Shown here: piece after piece, positions 33,956 through 42,672 of the stretch
Numbering within the stretch: the first letter of the stretch is position 1
Layout of the letters: each line of letters starts with the position of its first letter
Assembly (NCBI GenBank): GCA_963725655.1
Contig: CAVRYY010000001.1
Location: 1,488,001 to 1,552,000, forward strand
Origin: CAVRXT01 sp963725655
GTDB taxonomy: Bacteria > Acidobacteriota > Terriglobia > Acidiferrales > UBA7541
Direction: 5' to 3'
DNA: 64,000 nt
The notes under the pieces: generated by a model
What the model was told of the DNA's origin: nothing
Databases searched by the model: none
Seen by the model: only the letters and a program-made list of their open reading frames with translations
Program-made: the position numbers and the translations under genes

Positions 33956-34410
33956 GCGACGAAACCTCCAAATTTGTTGAATCTTTGACACGTTTGCCGG
34001 AAGCACCCCTTCCGACGCCCCGAATCTGGAACAGGACCAGTTCGGGATCGGCACACTGTACCTAACCCCTCCGGGCACAAGCAATTTTGAGACTCACAGT
34101 CCCAGTACTGCCCTCCCCGTGAGTACGCTTGGGAGGCCTGTAACTCCGCCAAAACCTAGCTAAGCCCACCGTTTTCAGAGAAGGATGTGAATTCTTGGGA
34201 GTGTGTCAAGCGATATACAAACGGGTGCCACGCGGATTTCTGACGAGGGTTTGGGGTCGAGTGTGCCGCGTTGAAGCGGTCGTTATCGAACACATGCAGC
34301 GGCTTTGGGCTGGTGCCCGCACCGCGAAATTTGGGCCTCTTACGCCGAGCGATCCGGGCGGTTCTGGCACTTTTTGGGATTGTGCTCGCGCGATGCTAGG
34401 CCGGGAAACT
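33956..34410. other. Intergenic region upstream of the large secreted protein
   Basis: 455 bp. The minus-strand leader contains TTGCTT, an 18-nt spacer and TACAGT as a possible promoter, followed by the conserved TCCTGTTCCAGATTCGG element (about 34013-34035). A 128-codon plus-strand frame at 34195 overlaps the HAD gene and looks non-coding. Confidence 0.45.
33995..34065 (-). promoter_or_regulatory. Leader motif shared with the smaller paralog
   Basis: Minus-strand GTACAGTGTG and TCCTGTTCCAGATTCGG, matching the leader of the gene at 28193. A small hairpin GGAAGGGGTGCTTCC follows it. Confidence 0.5.
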
Positions 34411-35082
34411 CTAGACTTCTCTGACGACCAGCCGCAGGAGACTTCCGTTTGCTTGCGGTGGACTTTCCAGCGTCAGATCGGCGCAGTTATCGGCGATCCA
34501 ATCGGCGCCGCACTCGCGGAGCTTGGCGTCGTCCGCCATGGTGCGAAACGCCACCACCCGCGCGCCCGAGGCTTTTCCTGAGCGGATCCCGGCGGGAGCG
34601 TCTTCGAAGACGATGCATTCGGCTGGGGCAAAACCGAGCAGCGCCGCACCCTTTAGAAATGGCTCGGGATCGGGCTTGCCGCGCAGTATGTCCGACGATG
34701 TGATCATCCGCGCGGGAATCTGCATGCCTGCCGCGCGGAGCCTGGATTCCGCCAGGGCGCGTGAGCATGACGTTACGATGGTCCACGAGCTTGTGGGCAG
34801 CGCTGCCAGCAGCGCAACGGACCCCGGCAGAGGGACCACGCCTTCGGTGTCCTCAATCTCGCCGCGCTCGACGATCTCGTTTTCCGCGCGGTGATCGCCG
34901 TTCGGCAGCAACTCCTTCACCGTGGTCATGCTTGGGCGCCCATGCGCCCGTGCCACTACTTCCGCGGCATCAAACCCATGCGCCAGCGCCCAGCGCCTCC
35001 ACACTCGTTCCACCGCCCCGGTGGAATCCACCAGCGTGCCATCCAAATCGAACAACAGCCCCCGGCAAGAGATCGCGATCAT
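34411..35082 (-). CDS. HAD-family sugar-phosphate phosphatase
   Basis: 223 residues of the HAD-IA (beta-phosphoglucomutase/sugar phosphatase) subfamily. The nucleophile motif is LLFDLDGTLVDST; the cap contains HGRPSMTTVKELLP; motif II is TIVTSCS; motif III GKPDPEPFLKGA; motif IV IVFEDAPAGIRSGKASGA. It should dephosphorylate a small sugar phosphate in the cytoplasm. ATG at 35082 gives the standard start two residues before the first strand; the longer open frame is not supported. It is divergent from asnB. Confidence 0.9.
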   Translation of the reverse strand: MIAISCRGLLFDLDGTLVDSTGAVERVWRRWALAHGFDAAEVVARAHGRPSMTTVKELLPNGDHRAENEIVERGEIEDTEGVVPLPGSVALLAALPTSSWTIVTSCSRALAESRLRAAGMQIPARMITSSDILRGKPDPEPFLKGAALLGFAPAECIVFEDAPAGIRSGKASGARVVAFRTMADDAKLRECGADWIADNCADLTLESPPQANGSLLRLVVREV

Positions 35083-35293
35083 AAGCCGATCATAGCAGGT
35101 GCAACTTTTGCTCCCAAACGTAGACGCACATCTGGAGTGCCCGACACGGACCGAGCGGCGCGAGCAAGAGGTCCGGTTCGAGGCACGGCAACTGTGTGTG
35201 ATAAAGTTGGAGTTAGCACGCTGATGGGCGTCTGCGCACGTTTTCTTCGCGTGCTGCGGCGCTGGGCGTTTTTGGCGCGCGGGGCAGGGAATT

Positions 35294-37258
35294 TTGTGCG
35301 GCATCGCCGGATTCACCCACAGAAAAAGCGTACCGAGTCCTGACCGCATCCACAGTGCGGTGGAGTGCCTGATCCATCGTGGGCCCGACCAGCAGGGCGT
35401 TTTTGAAACCGGCTTGATTTCGCTGGGTGCAGCCCGCCTGAAAATTATCGACCTGCATGGCGGCGACCAACCTATCGTGAGCGAGGACGCCGCGCACGCC
35501 ATCGCGTTCAACGGCGAGATTTACAATCATCTGGAAGTGCGAAGCGAGCTGGAATCTCGCGGCCATCGCTTCCGCAGTCATTCCGATACCGAAACGGTGC
35601 TGCGCGCCTTCATCGAGTGGGACACCGAATGCTTCGCCCGGCTGCGCGGAATGTTTGCGCTGGCTCTGTGGAGCGAGAAAGCCAGGCGCCTGGTCCTGGC
35701 GCGGGACCGCACCGGGATAAAACCGCTGTACATCGCGCGGCGCGGCGACGACATTTATTTCGGTTCGGAGCTGAAGTCGATTTTCGTGCACCCGGAAATC
35801 GAGCGGCGGCTTTCGCTCGCGGGGCTGGATTGCTATCTCTCGCTGAACTACGTGCCATATCCCTGGACGCTGGTGGAGGGCATCGAAAAGCTCGAGCCAG
35901 GGCGTTGGCTGGAATGGCGCGATGGCGTGGTGCGCAGCGAATCTTATTGGACGCTGCCGTACGGTCCAGTGCCCGGGGTGACGCTTCCGGACGCCAAGAG
36001 GGTGCTGGACACGCTTTTGCAGCAGTCGGTGAGCGAGCATTTGCTATCGGACGTGCCGCTGGGCGTGTGGCTGAGCGGCGGGATCGATTCGTCCACGATT
36101 TTGCATTACGCGGCCGGTGCGAATCGCGGGCGGCTAAAGACGTTTTCGATTTCCTTTGGCGGCCACTCCTTCGATGAGACCGAATATATTCGCCTGGCGG
36201 CGCAACAGTACGGAACCGACCACCAGGAGTTCGACCTGAATCCTGAAGCGGGCTTGCAGGAGGCCATCGAGGAGTTTGCGTATTACTCGGATGAGCCCAG
36301 CGCCGATGCCGGGGCGCTGCCGGTGTGGTTCCTGTCGAAATTGACGAAGCAGCACGCCACCGTAGTGCTCAGCGGCGAGGGCGCCGATGAGCTCTTCGGC
36401 GGCTACCTGACGTATCGGGCGGACGTGCTCGCGGCCCGCGCGCGGCGCGTACCGTCGCTGCTGCGGGATTTGACCCGTCGCGCATTGGGCGCGTGGCCGG
36501 TGTCCGACGACAAGATCAGCTTCGAGTACAAGGCGAAACGTTTTCTGGATGGATGCGACATGAGCGCGGAACGCGCGCATGTCTACTGGAACGGAACGTT
36601 TAGCGACGCGGAAAAGCGGCGGCTAGTGCCCGGTTGCGCCCTTCTGCTGGGCCCACAGGCGGGACGCCCAGGCGAGTCCGGCGCGCTGCGCGAGCAGCTC
36701 ACGGAGCTGCGTGAGAAGCTTGATACGTCGACTGACGCGATCGCTCCGTACCTGTGGTTCGATCAGAAATATTTCCTGCCGGACGATATCCTGGTCAAGT
36801 CCGACCGCATGAGCATGGCTCACGCGGTGGAGGTGCGGCCGGCGTTCCTGGATCATCGCATCGTGGAGTTTGCGGCCACGTTGCCTGCGCATCTGAAGAT
36901 GCGCGGGAAGCGCCAGAAGTTTATTTTGAAAGAGCTGATGCGGGATAAGCTGCCGGAACGGATCCTCACCCGCAGTAAAACCGGCTTCGATATTCCGGCG
37001 CATCAATGGTTCCGCGGCCCGCTGCGGACGCTGCTGCTGGATACTCTGGCGGCGGGAGTGGCCGAGCACGGCGAACTATTCTCGCGGGCGGCGATCGACG
37101 ATTTCGTTAACCAGCACATCGAGCGGCGCGCGAACCTCGGGTATCACCTGTGGGGCTTGATGATCCTATTCTTGTGGATGAAGAGATGGCGAATCCAAAC
37201 GGCGGCACCTTCCGCTTCGACCCAACAGGCCAGGGAAAGCGTCCCTACCTCTATCTAG
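35294..37258 (+). CDS. asnB: Glutamine-hydrolysing asparagine synthetase
   Basis: 654 residues, complete two-domain enzyme. The TTG start at 35294 gives M-C-G-I-A, so the catalytic Cys2 of the glutaminase domain is exposed after Met removal. FNGEIYNH and DRTGIKPLY are further glutaminase-domain motifs; SGGIDSS is the PPi loop of the synthetase domain, with SGEGADELFGGY and EVRPAFLDHR later. It makes asparagine from aspartate, ATP and glutamine; paralogs also amidate glycans or peptides. Its end overlaps the next gene by 73 nt. Confidence 0.92.
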   Translation: MCGIAGFTHRKSVPSPDRIHSAVECLIHRGPDQQGVFETGLISLGAARLKIIDLHGGDQPIVSEDAAHAIAFNGEIYNHLEVRSELESRGHRFRSHSDTETVLRAFIEWDTECFARLRGMFALALWSEKARRLVLARDRTGIKPLYIARRGDDIYFGSELKSIFVHPEIERRLSLAGLDCYLSLNYVPYPWTLVEGIEKLEPGRWLEWRDGVVRSESYWTLPYGPVPGVTLPDAKRVLDTLLQQSVSEHLLSDVPLGVWLSGGIDSSTILHYAAGANRGRLKTFSISFGGHSFDETEYIRLAAQQYGTDHQEFDLNPEAGLQEAIEEFAYYSDEPSADAGALPVWFLSKLTKQHATVVLSGEGADELFGGYLTYRADVLAARARRVPSLLRDLTRRALGAWPVSDDKISFEYKAKRFLDGCDMSAERAHVYWNGTFSDAEKRRLVPGCALLLGPQAGRPGESGALREQLTELREKLDTSTDAIAPYLWFDQKYFLPDDILVKSDRMSMAHAVEVRPAFLDHRIVEFAATLPAHLKMRGKRQKFILKELMRDKLPERILTRSKTGFDIPAHQWFRGPLRTLLLDTLAAGVAEHGELFSRAAIDDFVNQHIERRANLGYHLWGLMILFLWMKRWRIQTAAPSASTQQARESVPTSI

Positions 37259-39063
37259 CCATTGCATTGATCGTGGGCGCGATTTACCTGGGCTGCATCG
37301 TTTCGCCGCCGTCACTGATGGATGACGTCGACGCGGTGCAGGCGCAGATCGCGCGGAACATGCTTACTTCCCACGATTGGGTAACCGCGCGGCTGGATGG
37401 AATTCCGTATCTCGAGAAAGCCCCGCTGATTTATTGGGCGATCGCCATTTCCTACAAAATATTCGGCGCGCACGATTGGGCGGCGCGCATTCCGGTGGCG
37501 CTGTCGGCGATTGCACTGGGCTTGCTGACCGCGGCGTTTGGGGTGTGGGCGTTTGGCCGCCGCGCGGGTTTCTACGCAGGTCTCTGTATTTCCACGTGTA
37601 TAGGCCTGTTTCTGTTTACGCGCATTCTGATTCCGGACGTGATGCTGGTCGGCAGCGTGACGCTGGCGATGTGGGCATTCCTGCGTGCACTCGATCCGGA
37701 CGAACCGCGGGGCCATCTATGGTGCGCGCTGCTGGGCGCCAGTCTGGGCGCCGGTCTGCTGCTCAAAAGCATGGTGGGCGTGCTGTTTCCGCTGGCGGCA
37801 GGGGTGATTTATCTGGCGATCACCAAACAGCTCTTTTCGTGGAGCACCTGGCGGCGGCTGCATCCTTTCACCGCCGCGGCCGTCGCGCTGGCGATTGCGG
37901 CGCCGTGGCATATTCTGGCAACGCTGCGCAATCCCCCGTATTTCGCGTGGACGCTTCACAGCGGCCCGGGCGAATATCACGGCTTCCTGTGGTTTTTCTT
38001 TATCAACGAACAGGTGCTGCGTTTCCTGAACCTGCGTTATCCGAGGGACTACAACACCGTCCCGCGATTTTGGTTTTGGGCGCTGCACCTGGTTTGGCTC
38101 TTTCCCTGGAGCATGTACCTGCCCGCGGTGGCGAAGCTATCGTACCGGCCGGTGGACCGCGCCGGCCGCACGCGGCTGTTGGCGGCGTGCTGGCTGGGAT
38201 TCGTGCTGGTGTTTTTCACCTTTTCCACCACTCAGGAATATTACTCGATGCCGTGCTATCCCGCGCTGGCCTTGTTGCTGGGCTCGGCGATGGCGGGGCA
38301 GGGCGCGTGGCTGCGGCGGGGAACTCGCGCGATCGCGGCGCTGGCGGGTGTGGCCGCGCTTGCGATCGCCATCATATACATCGCGGTGATTCACGCTCCC
38401 ACGCCGGGAGACATTTCTACTGCACTCAGCTCGCATCCCAAGGCGTACACTTTGTCGCTCGGGCATATCGAGGATTTGACGCTCAGTTCGTTCGCGTATC
38501 TGCGATGGCCATTGCTGGTGGCCGGGATCGCCTTTCTGGCGGGCATGCTGGGAACGATTCGTGCGACCGGCCAGCGCGCGTATCTAGCCGCGGCGCTGAT
38601 GATGGTGATTTTCTTTCACGCGGCGAGGCTGGCTCTGGTGGATTTCGATCCGTTCATGTCGTCGCGGCCGCTGGCGGAAGCGTTGCTGCATGCGCCGGAC
38701 GGAAAATTGCTGGTCGATCACCATTACTACACCTACTCTTCGATCTTTTTTTACACAAATCGTGACGCCCTGCTGGTGAATGGGCGCATCAAAAACATGG
38801 AGTACGGCTCCTACGCGCCGGGTGCCCCGGATATCTTCATCGATGATTCTCAATTGAAGAGCATTTGGGAATCGCCCGGCCGCTGCTACCTGGTTGCCAG
38901 CGAATCGGCGATGCCCAGGCTGGTATTACTAGTCGGGGCGGAACGGTTGAATACGCTTGCGTCCAGCGGCGGTAAGCTGGTTTTGACCAATCAACCTCTC
39001 GATGGCGCGCGACCAGGGACGATCTCAAGGCTTTTGCCGCAGGAGTCGCTTGCTTTGCCGTAG
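37186..39063 (+). CDS. GT39-type (ArnT/PMT-like) polytopic glycosyltransferase
   Basis: 625 residues with about a dozen hydrophobic helices. The first periplasmic loop carries DDVDAVQAQIARNMLTSHDW, the acidic motif of lipid-linked-sugar transferases, then GIPYLEKAPLIYW, RIPVALSAIA and LLLKSMVGVLFPL, as in ArnT-like enzymes. It would transfer a sugar from a polyprenyl-phosphate donor to a lipid or protein outside the inner membrane. ATG at 37186 is chosen; the frame stays open to 37150. It overlaps asnB, so the two are cotranscribed. Confidence 0.85.
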   Translation: MANPNGGTFRFDPTGQGKRPYLYLAIALIVGAIYLGCIVSPPSLMDDVDAVQAQIARNMLTSHDWVTARLDGIPYLEKAPLIYWAIAISYKIFGAHDWAARIPVALSAIALGLLTAAFGVWAFGRRAGFYAGLCISTCIGLFLFTRILIPDVMLVGSVTLAMWAFLRALDPDEPRGHLWCALLGASLGAGLLLKSMVGVLFPLAAGVIYLAITKQLFSWSTWRRLHPFTAAAVALAIAAPWHILATLRNPPYFAWTLHSGPGEYHGFLWFFFINEQVLRFLNLRYPRDYNTVPRFWFWALHLVWLFPWSMYLPAVAKLSYRPVDRAGRTRLLAACWLGFVLVFFTFSTTQEYYSMPCYPALALLLGSAMAGQGAWLRRGTRAIAALAGVAALAIAIIYIAVIHAPTPGDISTALSSHPKAYTLSLGHIEDLTLSSFAYLRWPLLVAGIAFLAGMLGTIRATGQRAYLAAALMMVIFFHAARLALVDFDPFMSSRPLAEALLHAPDGKLLVDHHYYTYSSIFFYTNRDALLVNGRIKNMEYGSYAPGAPDIFIDDSQLKSIWESPGRCYLVASESAMPRLVLLVGAERLNTLASSGGKLVLTNQPLDGARPGTISRLLPQESLALP

Positions 39064-39159
39064 CCATTAAAGGTAAAAAGTTAGGTTGCGTTTAGGCCAC
39101 CACGAAGGCCCGTGTGCTCCTAGCCATTCAAAGTGGATGAAGCGGAACGAGGAGGACTC

Positions 39160-40374
39160 ATGAAGATTGCCGTGCTCGGAGGCGACGGCTATTGCGGTTG
39201 GGCCACAGCGCTGTATTTGTCGGCGAAAGGGCACACCGTCAGCATCGTCGATAATTTTGTTCGCCGCCAGTGGGATCACGAGCTCGGCGCACAGACCCTG
39301 ACTCCCATTCGTCCGCTGGCCGAGCGCTTGAGAGTGTGGCGCGAACTGACCGGCCGAACCATCGATTCCTACGTGGGAGACGTAACCGACTACGATTTTC
39401 TCTCTTCCATGATGAAGGCAACCGAGCCGGATGCCGTGGTGCATTTTGCCGAGCAGCGGTCGGCGCCGTACTCGATGATCGACCGCAAGCACGCGGTGGG
39501 AACGCAGGTGAATAATGTAGTGGGTACCTTGAACCTGCTGTTCGCGATTCGTGAGTTGCGCCCCGATTGTCACCTGGTCAAGCTCGGCACCATGGGCGAG
39601 TATGGCACGCCGAACATCGACATCGAAGAAGGCTACATCGAGATCGAGCATAACGGGCGGAAGGACACCGTGCCGTTCCCCAAGCAGCCCGGCTCGTTCT
39701 ACCATTTGTCGAAGGTCCACGACAGCCACAACATCATGTTTGCGTGCAAGATTTGGAAGCTGCGCGCAACCGACCTGAACCAGGGCGTGGTGTACGGCAC
39801 AGTGACCGACGAAGTTTCCATGGACGAAGCGCTGATTAACCGCTTCGACTATGACGAAGTGTTTGGCACCGTCTTGAATCGCTTTTGCGTGGAAGCGGCC
39901 ATCGGGCATCCCCTGACGGTGTACGGCAAGGGCGGACAGACTCGCGGGTTCCTGGATATTCGCGACACAGTGCGCTGCGTCGAGATCGCCTGCGACAATC
40001 CCGCCGCGGCGGGCGAGTGCCGGGTGTACAACCAGTTCACCGAACAGTTTTCAGTACTGGATATCGCGCACCTGGTGGCGGCGGCCGCGAAAAAACTGGG
40101 CGTGAGCACGGAGGTGGAGCACCTGCCCGATCCGCGCGTCGAGCTCGAACAGCATTACTATAACGCCAAGCATTCCAAGTTGATCGATCTGGGGTTGCAG
40201 CCGCATCTGCTTTCGGATTCGCTGCTCGATTCGCTGATGAACATCGCGCTGAAATATCGTGACCGAGTCGATGCGGAATTGATCTTGCCGCAGGTGAATT
40301 GGCGGTCGCCGCGCAACGAACGCCGTGGACAGGGAAGTGTTCCGGTGGGGCGTTCGCTGACGCAAACGCGGTAG
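39160..40374 (+). CDS. sqdB: UDP-sulfoquinovose synthase
   Basis: 404 residues of the extended SDR family. GGDGYCGWATALYLSAKGH is the NAD loop. VHFAEQRSAPYSM, KLGTMGEYGTPNIDIEEGYI, FYHLSKVHDSHNI, DLNQGVVYG and GGQTRGFLDIRDTV match plant SQD1/bacterial SqdB almost word for word. It makes UDP-sulfoquinovose from UDP-glucose and sulfite, the sugar donor for sulfolipid or sulfoglycans. The ATG has a GGAGG site 5 nt upstream. No SqdX/SqdD transferase is visible next door, though membrane glycosyltransferase-like genes flank it. Confidence 0.93.
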   Translation: MKIAVLGGDGYCGWATALYLSAKGHTVSIVDNFVRRQWDHELGAQTLTPIRPLAERLRVWRELTGRTIDSYVGDVTDYDFLSSMMKATEPDAVVHFAEQRSAPYSMIDRKHAVGTQVNNVVGTLNLLFAIRELRPDCHLVKLGTMGEYGTPNIDIEEGYIEIEHNGRKDTVPFPKQPGSFYHLSKVHDSHNIMFACKIWKLRATDLNQGVVYGTVTDEVSMDEALINRFDYDEVFGTVLNRFCVEAAIGHPLTVYGKGGQTRGFLDIRDTVRCVEIACDNPAAAGECRVYNQFTEQFSVLDIAHLVAAAAKKLGVSTEVEHLPDPRVELEQHYYNAKHSKLIDLGLQPHLLSDSLLDSLMNIALKYRDRVDAELILPQVNWRSPRNERRGQGSVPVGRSLTQTR

Positions 40375-40396
40375 TGGCCACCCGCTGCCGACCCAC

Positions 40397-41962
40397 ATGC
40401 CGGTGACGCCAGCTCCCTGTGAATCGCCCAGAAGTTCGCATCAACTCAGGTGGGGCGAGATGCCCGCTGTAGCGCTCGCTGCGTCCACCTTTTTGGTCTG
40501 CTACTTCCGCTCATTTATTTTCCCCGCCGTCCCGATCGTTTTGTGGGGCGATCAAATTGGTTTCTTCAGCGACGGAAGTAGAATCGTGTCTGGACAATTG
40601 CCTTATCGCGACTTCTTCCAAGTCACCACGCCCGGCACCGATTTGGTTTATGCGCTGCTAATCAAGTGTTTCGGTCTCTACGCGTGGATACCGAACCTGT
40701 TGATGGCCATATTCGCCGCGGTGATGGCGTGGATGATCACGCTGGTGGCGCGGCGGTTCATGGCCGGGGCCATTTCTGCCCTGCCTGCATTGCTGTTCGC
40801 GAGCTTTGTTATGCATGGGGCCTTCGATGCCACCCATCACTGGTTCAGCACGATCGCGGTGATGGCCGGCATGCTGGTGTTTTTTGACGGCACGAGTTTT
40901 CCCCGTGCTGCCGCGGTCGGGGCGTTGTGCGGCCTGGCTGCCTTCTTCACGCAGACCAAGGGAGCAACAGCCGTCGCTGGTTTCGTGGTTTACCTGGTCT
41001 GGAGGGCGTGGCAGGATCGCACCGGATCCGGTGAATGCGCGCGCAAGTGCCTGCTATTGTGCGGCGCAGCCGCCGGCGTGTTCTTCGCCTCCAATGCCTA
41101 CTTCATTGCAGCCGCGGGATTCCAGCCGTGGCTGTACTGCACGATCGTGTTCCCGCTGAAATATTATTCCGCGCCGGCGATGAATAATTGGCAGGTGATC
41201 CGGGACGATTTTCAACGGCAGGGCGGTACGGGGAGGTGGATCTCCTATCCGTTCATGTACGCGGCGGTACCTCTGGTGTATGTCGCTTTTTTTCTGACGA
41301 TGCGCCGGCGGAGGAAAAGCGAGCCGAGTGTGCATTGGGACCAGCCACTACTGGTGGCGCTTACCGGCTTGGGAATGATTCTCGCGATCGCGGACTCGCC
41401 ATCGATGAAGAGGCTCTGCACGGTCAGCGCCCCGGCTATGATTCTGCTGGCATGGCTGCTGTGTCGGCCCGGAAAAGCCCAAGCCGCCGCCAGGGTGATC
41501 CTTGGAGTGGCGGCAATGGCCCTTGCTATCGGACCGCCGTTGCACGCCCAATTGCGTTGGAAGGCTTACCTGAATTTGCCCGCAGGCCGGATGGCTTTCG
41601 AAAAGCCCGACCTTTACGAAGAATATAGTTGGGTGCTGGCAAACACCAGTCCCGGACAGTTTTTCTTCGGCCTGCCGCCACTCTACACTCCATTCCACAT
41701 GCGGAACCCTGCGGCCATCGAGGGCGTCGAGAACACTGAATACACTCGTCCGGAACAAGTCGCCGAATTGATCCGCGCACTGGAAACCCATCCGGTGCCG
41801 CTGTTGATCCTGAGTCGATCAGAAAGCCTGCTGCAGCCAACGCAGCGCTCGCCGTCGGATAACCTCGATCCTTTCCGCTCCTACTTGTTCAAAAACTATC
41901 ACCTCACTCGGACCTTCTCGACCGGAGACGACGCGTGGCAGGCCGTTGACGCGCGACGCTAA
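40397..41962 (+). CDS. Polytopic membrane protein, glycosyltransferase-39-like
   Basis: 521 residues with about 10-12 hydrophobic segments. The first loop holds GDQIGFFSDGSRIVSGQLPYRDFFQVTTPGTDLVY, with the acidic pair and Pro-Tyr-Arg-Asp typical of GT39/GT-C-like proteins. The C-terminal soluble part includes SPGQFFFGLPPLYTPFHMRNP. It is 22 nt after sqdB on the same strand and may be cotranscribed. Its acceptor and donor are unknown; a sulfoquinovose or glycan transfer role is only a guess from position. Confidence 0.75.
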   Translation: MPVTPAPCESPRSSHQLRWGEMPAVALAASTFLVCYFRSFIFPAVPIVLWGDQIGFFSDGSRIVSGQLPYRDFFQVTTPGTDLVYALLIKCFGLYAWIPNLLMAIFAAVMAWMITLVARRFMAGAISALPALLFASFVMHGAFDATHHWFSTIAVMAGMLVFFDGTSFPRAAAVGALCGLAAFFTQTKGATAVAGFVVYLVWRAWQDRTGSGECARKCLLLCGAAAGVFFASNAYFIAAAGFQPWLYCTIVFPLKYYSAPAMNNWQVIRDDFQRQGGTGRWISYPFMYAAVPLVYVAFFLTMRRRRKSEPSVHWDQPLLVALTGLGMILAIADSPSMKRLCTVSAPAMILLAWLLCRPGKAQAAARVILGVAAMALAIGPPLHAQLRWKAYLNLPAGRMAFEKPDLYEEYSWVLANTSPGQFFFGLPPLYTPFHMRNPAAIEGVENTEYTRPEQVAELIRALETHPVPLLILSRSESLLQPTQRSPSDNLDPFRSYLFKNYHLTRTFSTGDDAWQAVDARR

Positions 41963-42235
41963 AGACACCACGCGCCTCGACTCGGATCGCTGATTGGATG
42001 CGCGGGGCGTCGCCTTGGCCGCCGCCGCAACCCGCATCTTGAATCTACCCGCGCAGATAATGCCGGCCGGCGCAAGCGGTTGCAGCGTCAAGGAAATCTG
42101 CCGCTTGGGAGACGATTCCGGCCGGAAATCCATTTCTTGAACGTTACCTTGCCGCCAGCTTGTTCCACCGTGCAATGCTGGTACACAAGAGCGAATGCCT
42201 AGGAAACGGCGCCGACAAGCGCTAGAATGCGGTTC

Positions 42236-42583
42236 ATGCCGGCTGAGCCCTTCGAAGTCGCAGGACGCGCGGGATCGAACTCGGGTGTCCACATCCTCAG
42301 CCTGAAGGGTTCCATCACCGAGGCCACTTCCGCTAAATTCCAGGAAGCGGTTCGCGCGGTGGCCACGCCGAGCTTGATCGTCGACCTCAGCGAAGTGCCG
42401 TGGGTGGATTCAATGGCCGTCGGAGCGCTGGTCCGCGTCTTCGTTTTCTGCAACAAATCCGGGCGTAAGCTCGCGCTCGTCGGGATGAATCACCGTATCC
42501 GCAACGTCCTGCATATCGTCGGTGTCGATCCGCTGTTCCCAACTTATGCCACCATCCTCGAAGCTGAATCCGCGCTGAATTGA
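42236..42583 (+). CDS. STAS-domain anti-sigma-factor antagonist-like protein
   Basis: 115 residues, a single STAS domain: GVHILSLKGSITEATSAKFQ, LIVDLSEVPWVDSMAVGALV, KLALVGMNHRIRNVLHIVGVD. S59 in WVDSMAVGA is at the position phosphorylated by partner kinases in SpoIIAA/RsbV-type switches. ATG at 42236 is preferred over 42227, because 42227 overlaps a TAGAAT box (42223-42228) that could be the -10 element; the transcript would then be nearly leaderless. It precedes a set of Ser/Thr kinases, but a functional link is not shown. Confidence 0.88.
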   Translation: MPAEPFEVAGRAGSNSGVHILSLKGSITEATSAKFQEAVRAVATPSLIVDLSEVPWVDSMAVGALVRVFVFCNKSGRKLALVGMNHRIRNVLHIVGVDPLFPTYATILEAESALN

Positions 42584-42617
42584 TTGCTGTCGCGAAGTTT
42601 ACCTTGCCCGCAATAAA

Positions 42618-42646
42618 TTGACTTGCTTTAGCCGGGCTCATAACAT
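42618..42646 (+). promoter_or_regulatory. Promoter of membrane kinase 3 (TTGACT-N17-TAACAT)
   Basis: TTGACT 42618-42623, 17 nt, TAACAT 42641-42646, then a 26-nt stretch with AGAGAGGG before the TTG start at 42673. The whole approximately 80-bp block is conserved ahead of kinases 4 and 5. Confidence 0.8.
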
Positions 42647-42672
42647 AACCACACCAGAGAGGGCTCCTTTCG

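Noticed and set aside
34195..34581. 128-codon plus-strand open frame upstream of the HAD gene
   Set aside because: It overlaps the C-terminal part of the convincing HAD phosphatase on the other strand, has no ribosome-binding site, and its translation has no recognisable pattern.
22994..37258. Lasso-peptide interpretation (PqqD-like + HprK-like + asparagine synthetase at 35294)
   Set aside because: No B2 transglutaminase-like protease is seen, a radical SAM enzyme is present instead, and the asparagine synthetase is more than 9 kb from the operon, on the other strand, and coupled to a glycosyltransferase.
39061..39135. TAGCCATT(A/C)AAGG direct repeat pair before sqdB
   Set aside because: Only about 12 bp, two copies, with no symmetry or promoter context; likely chance.
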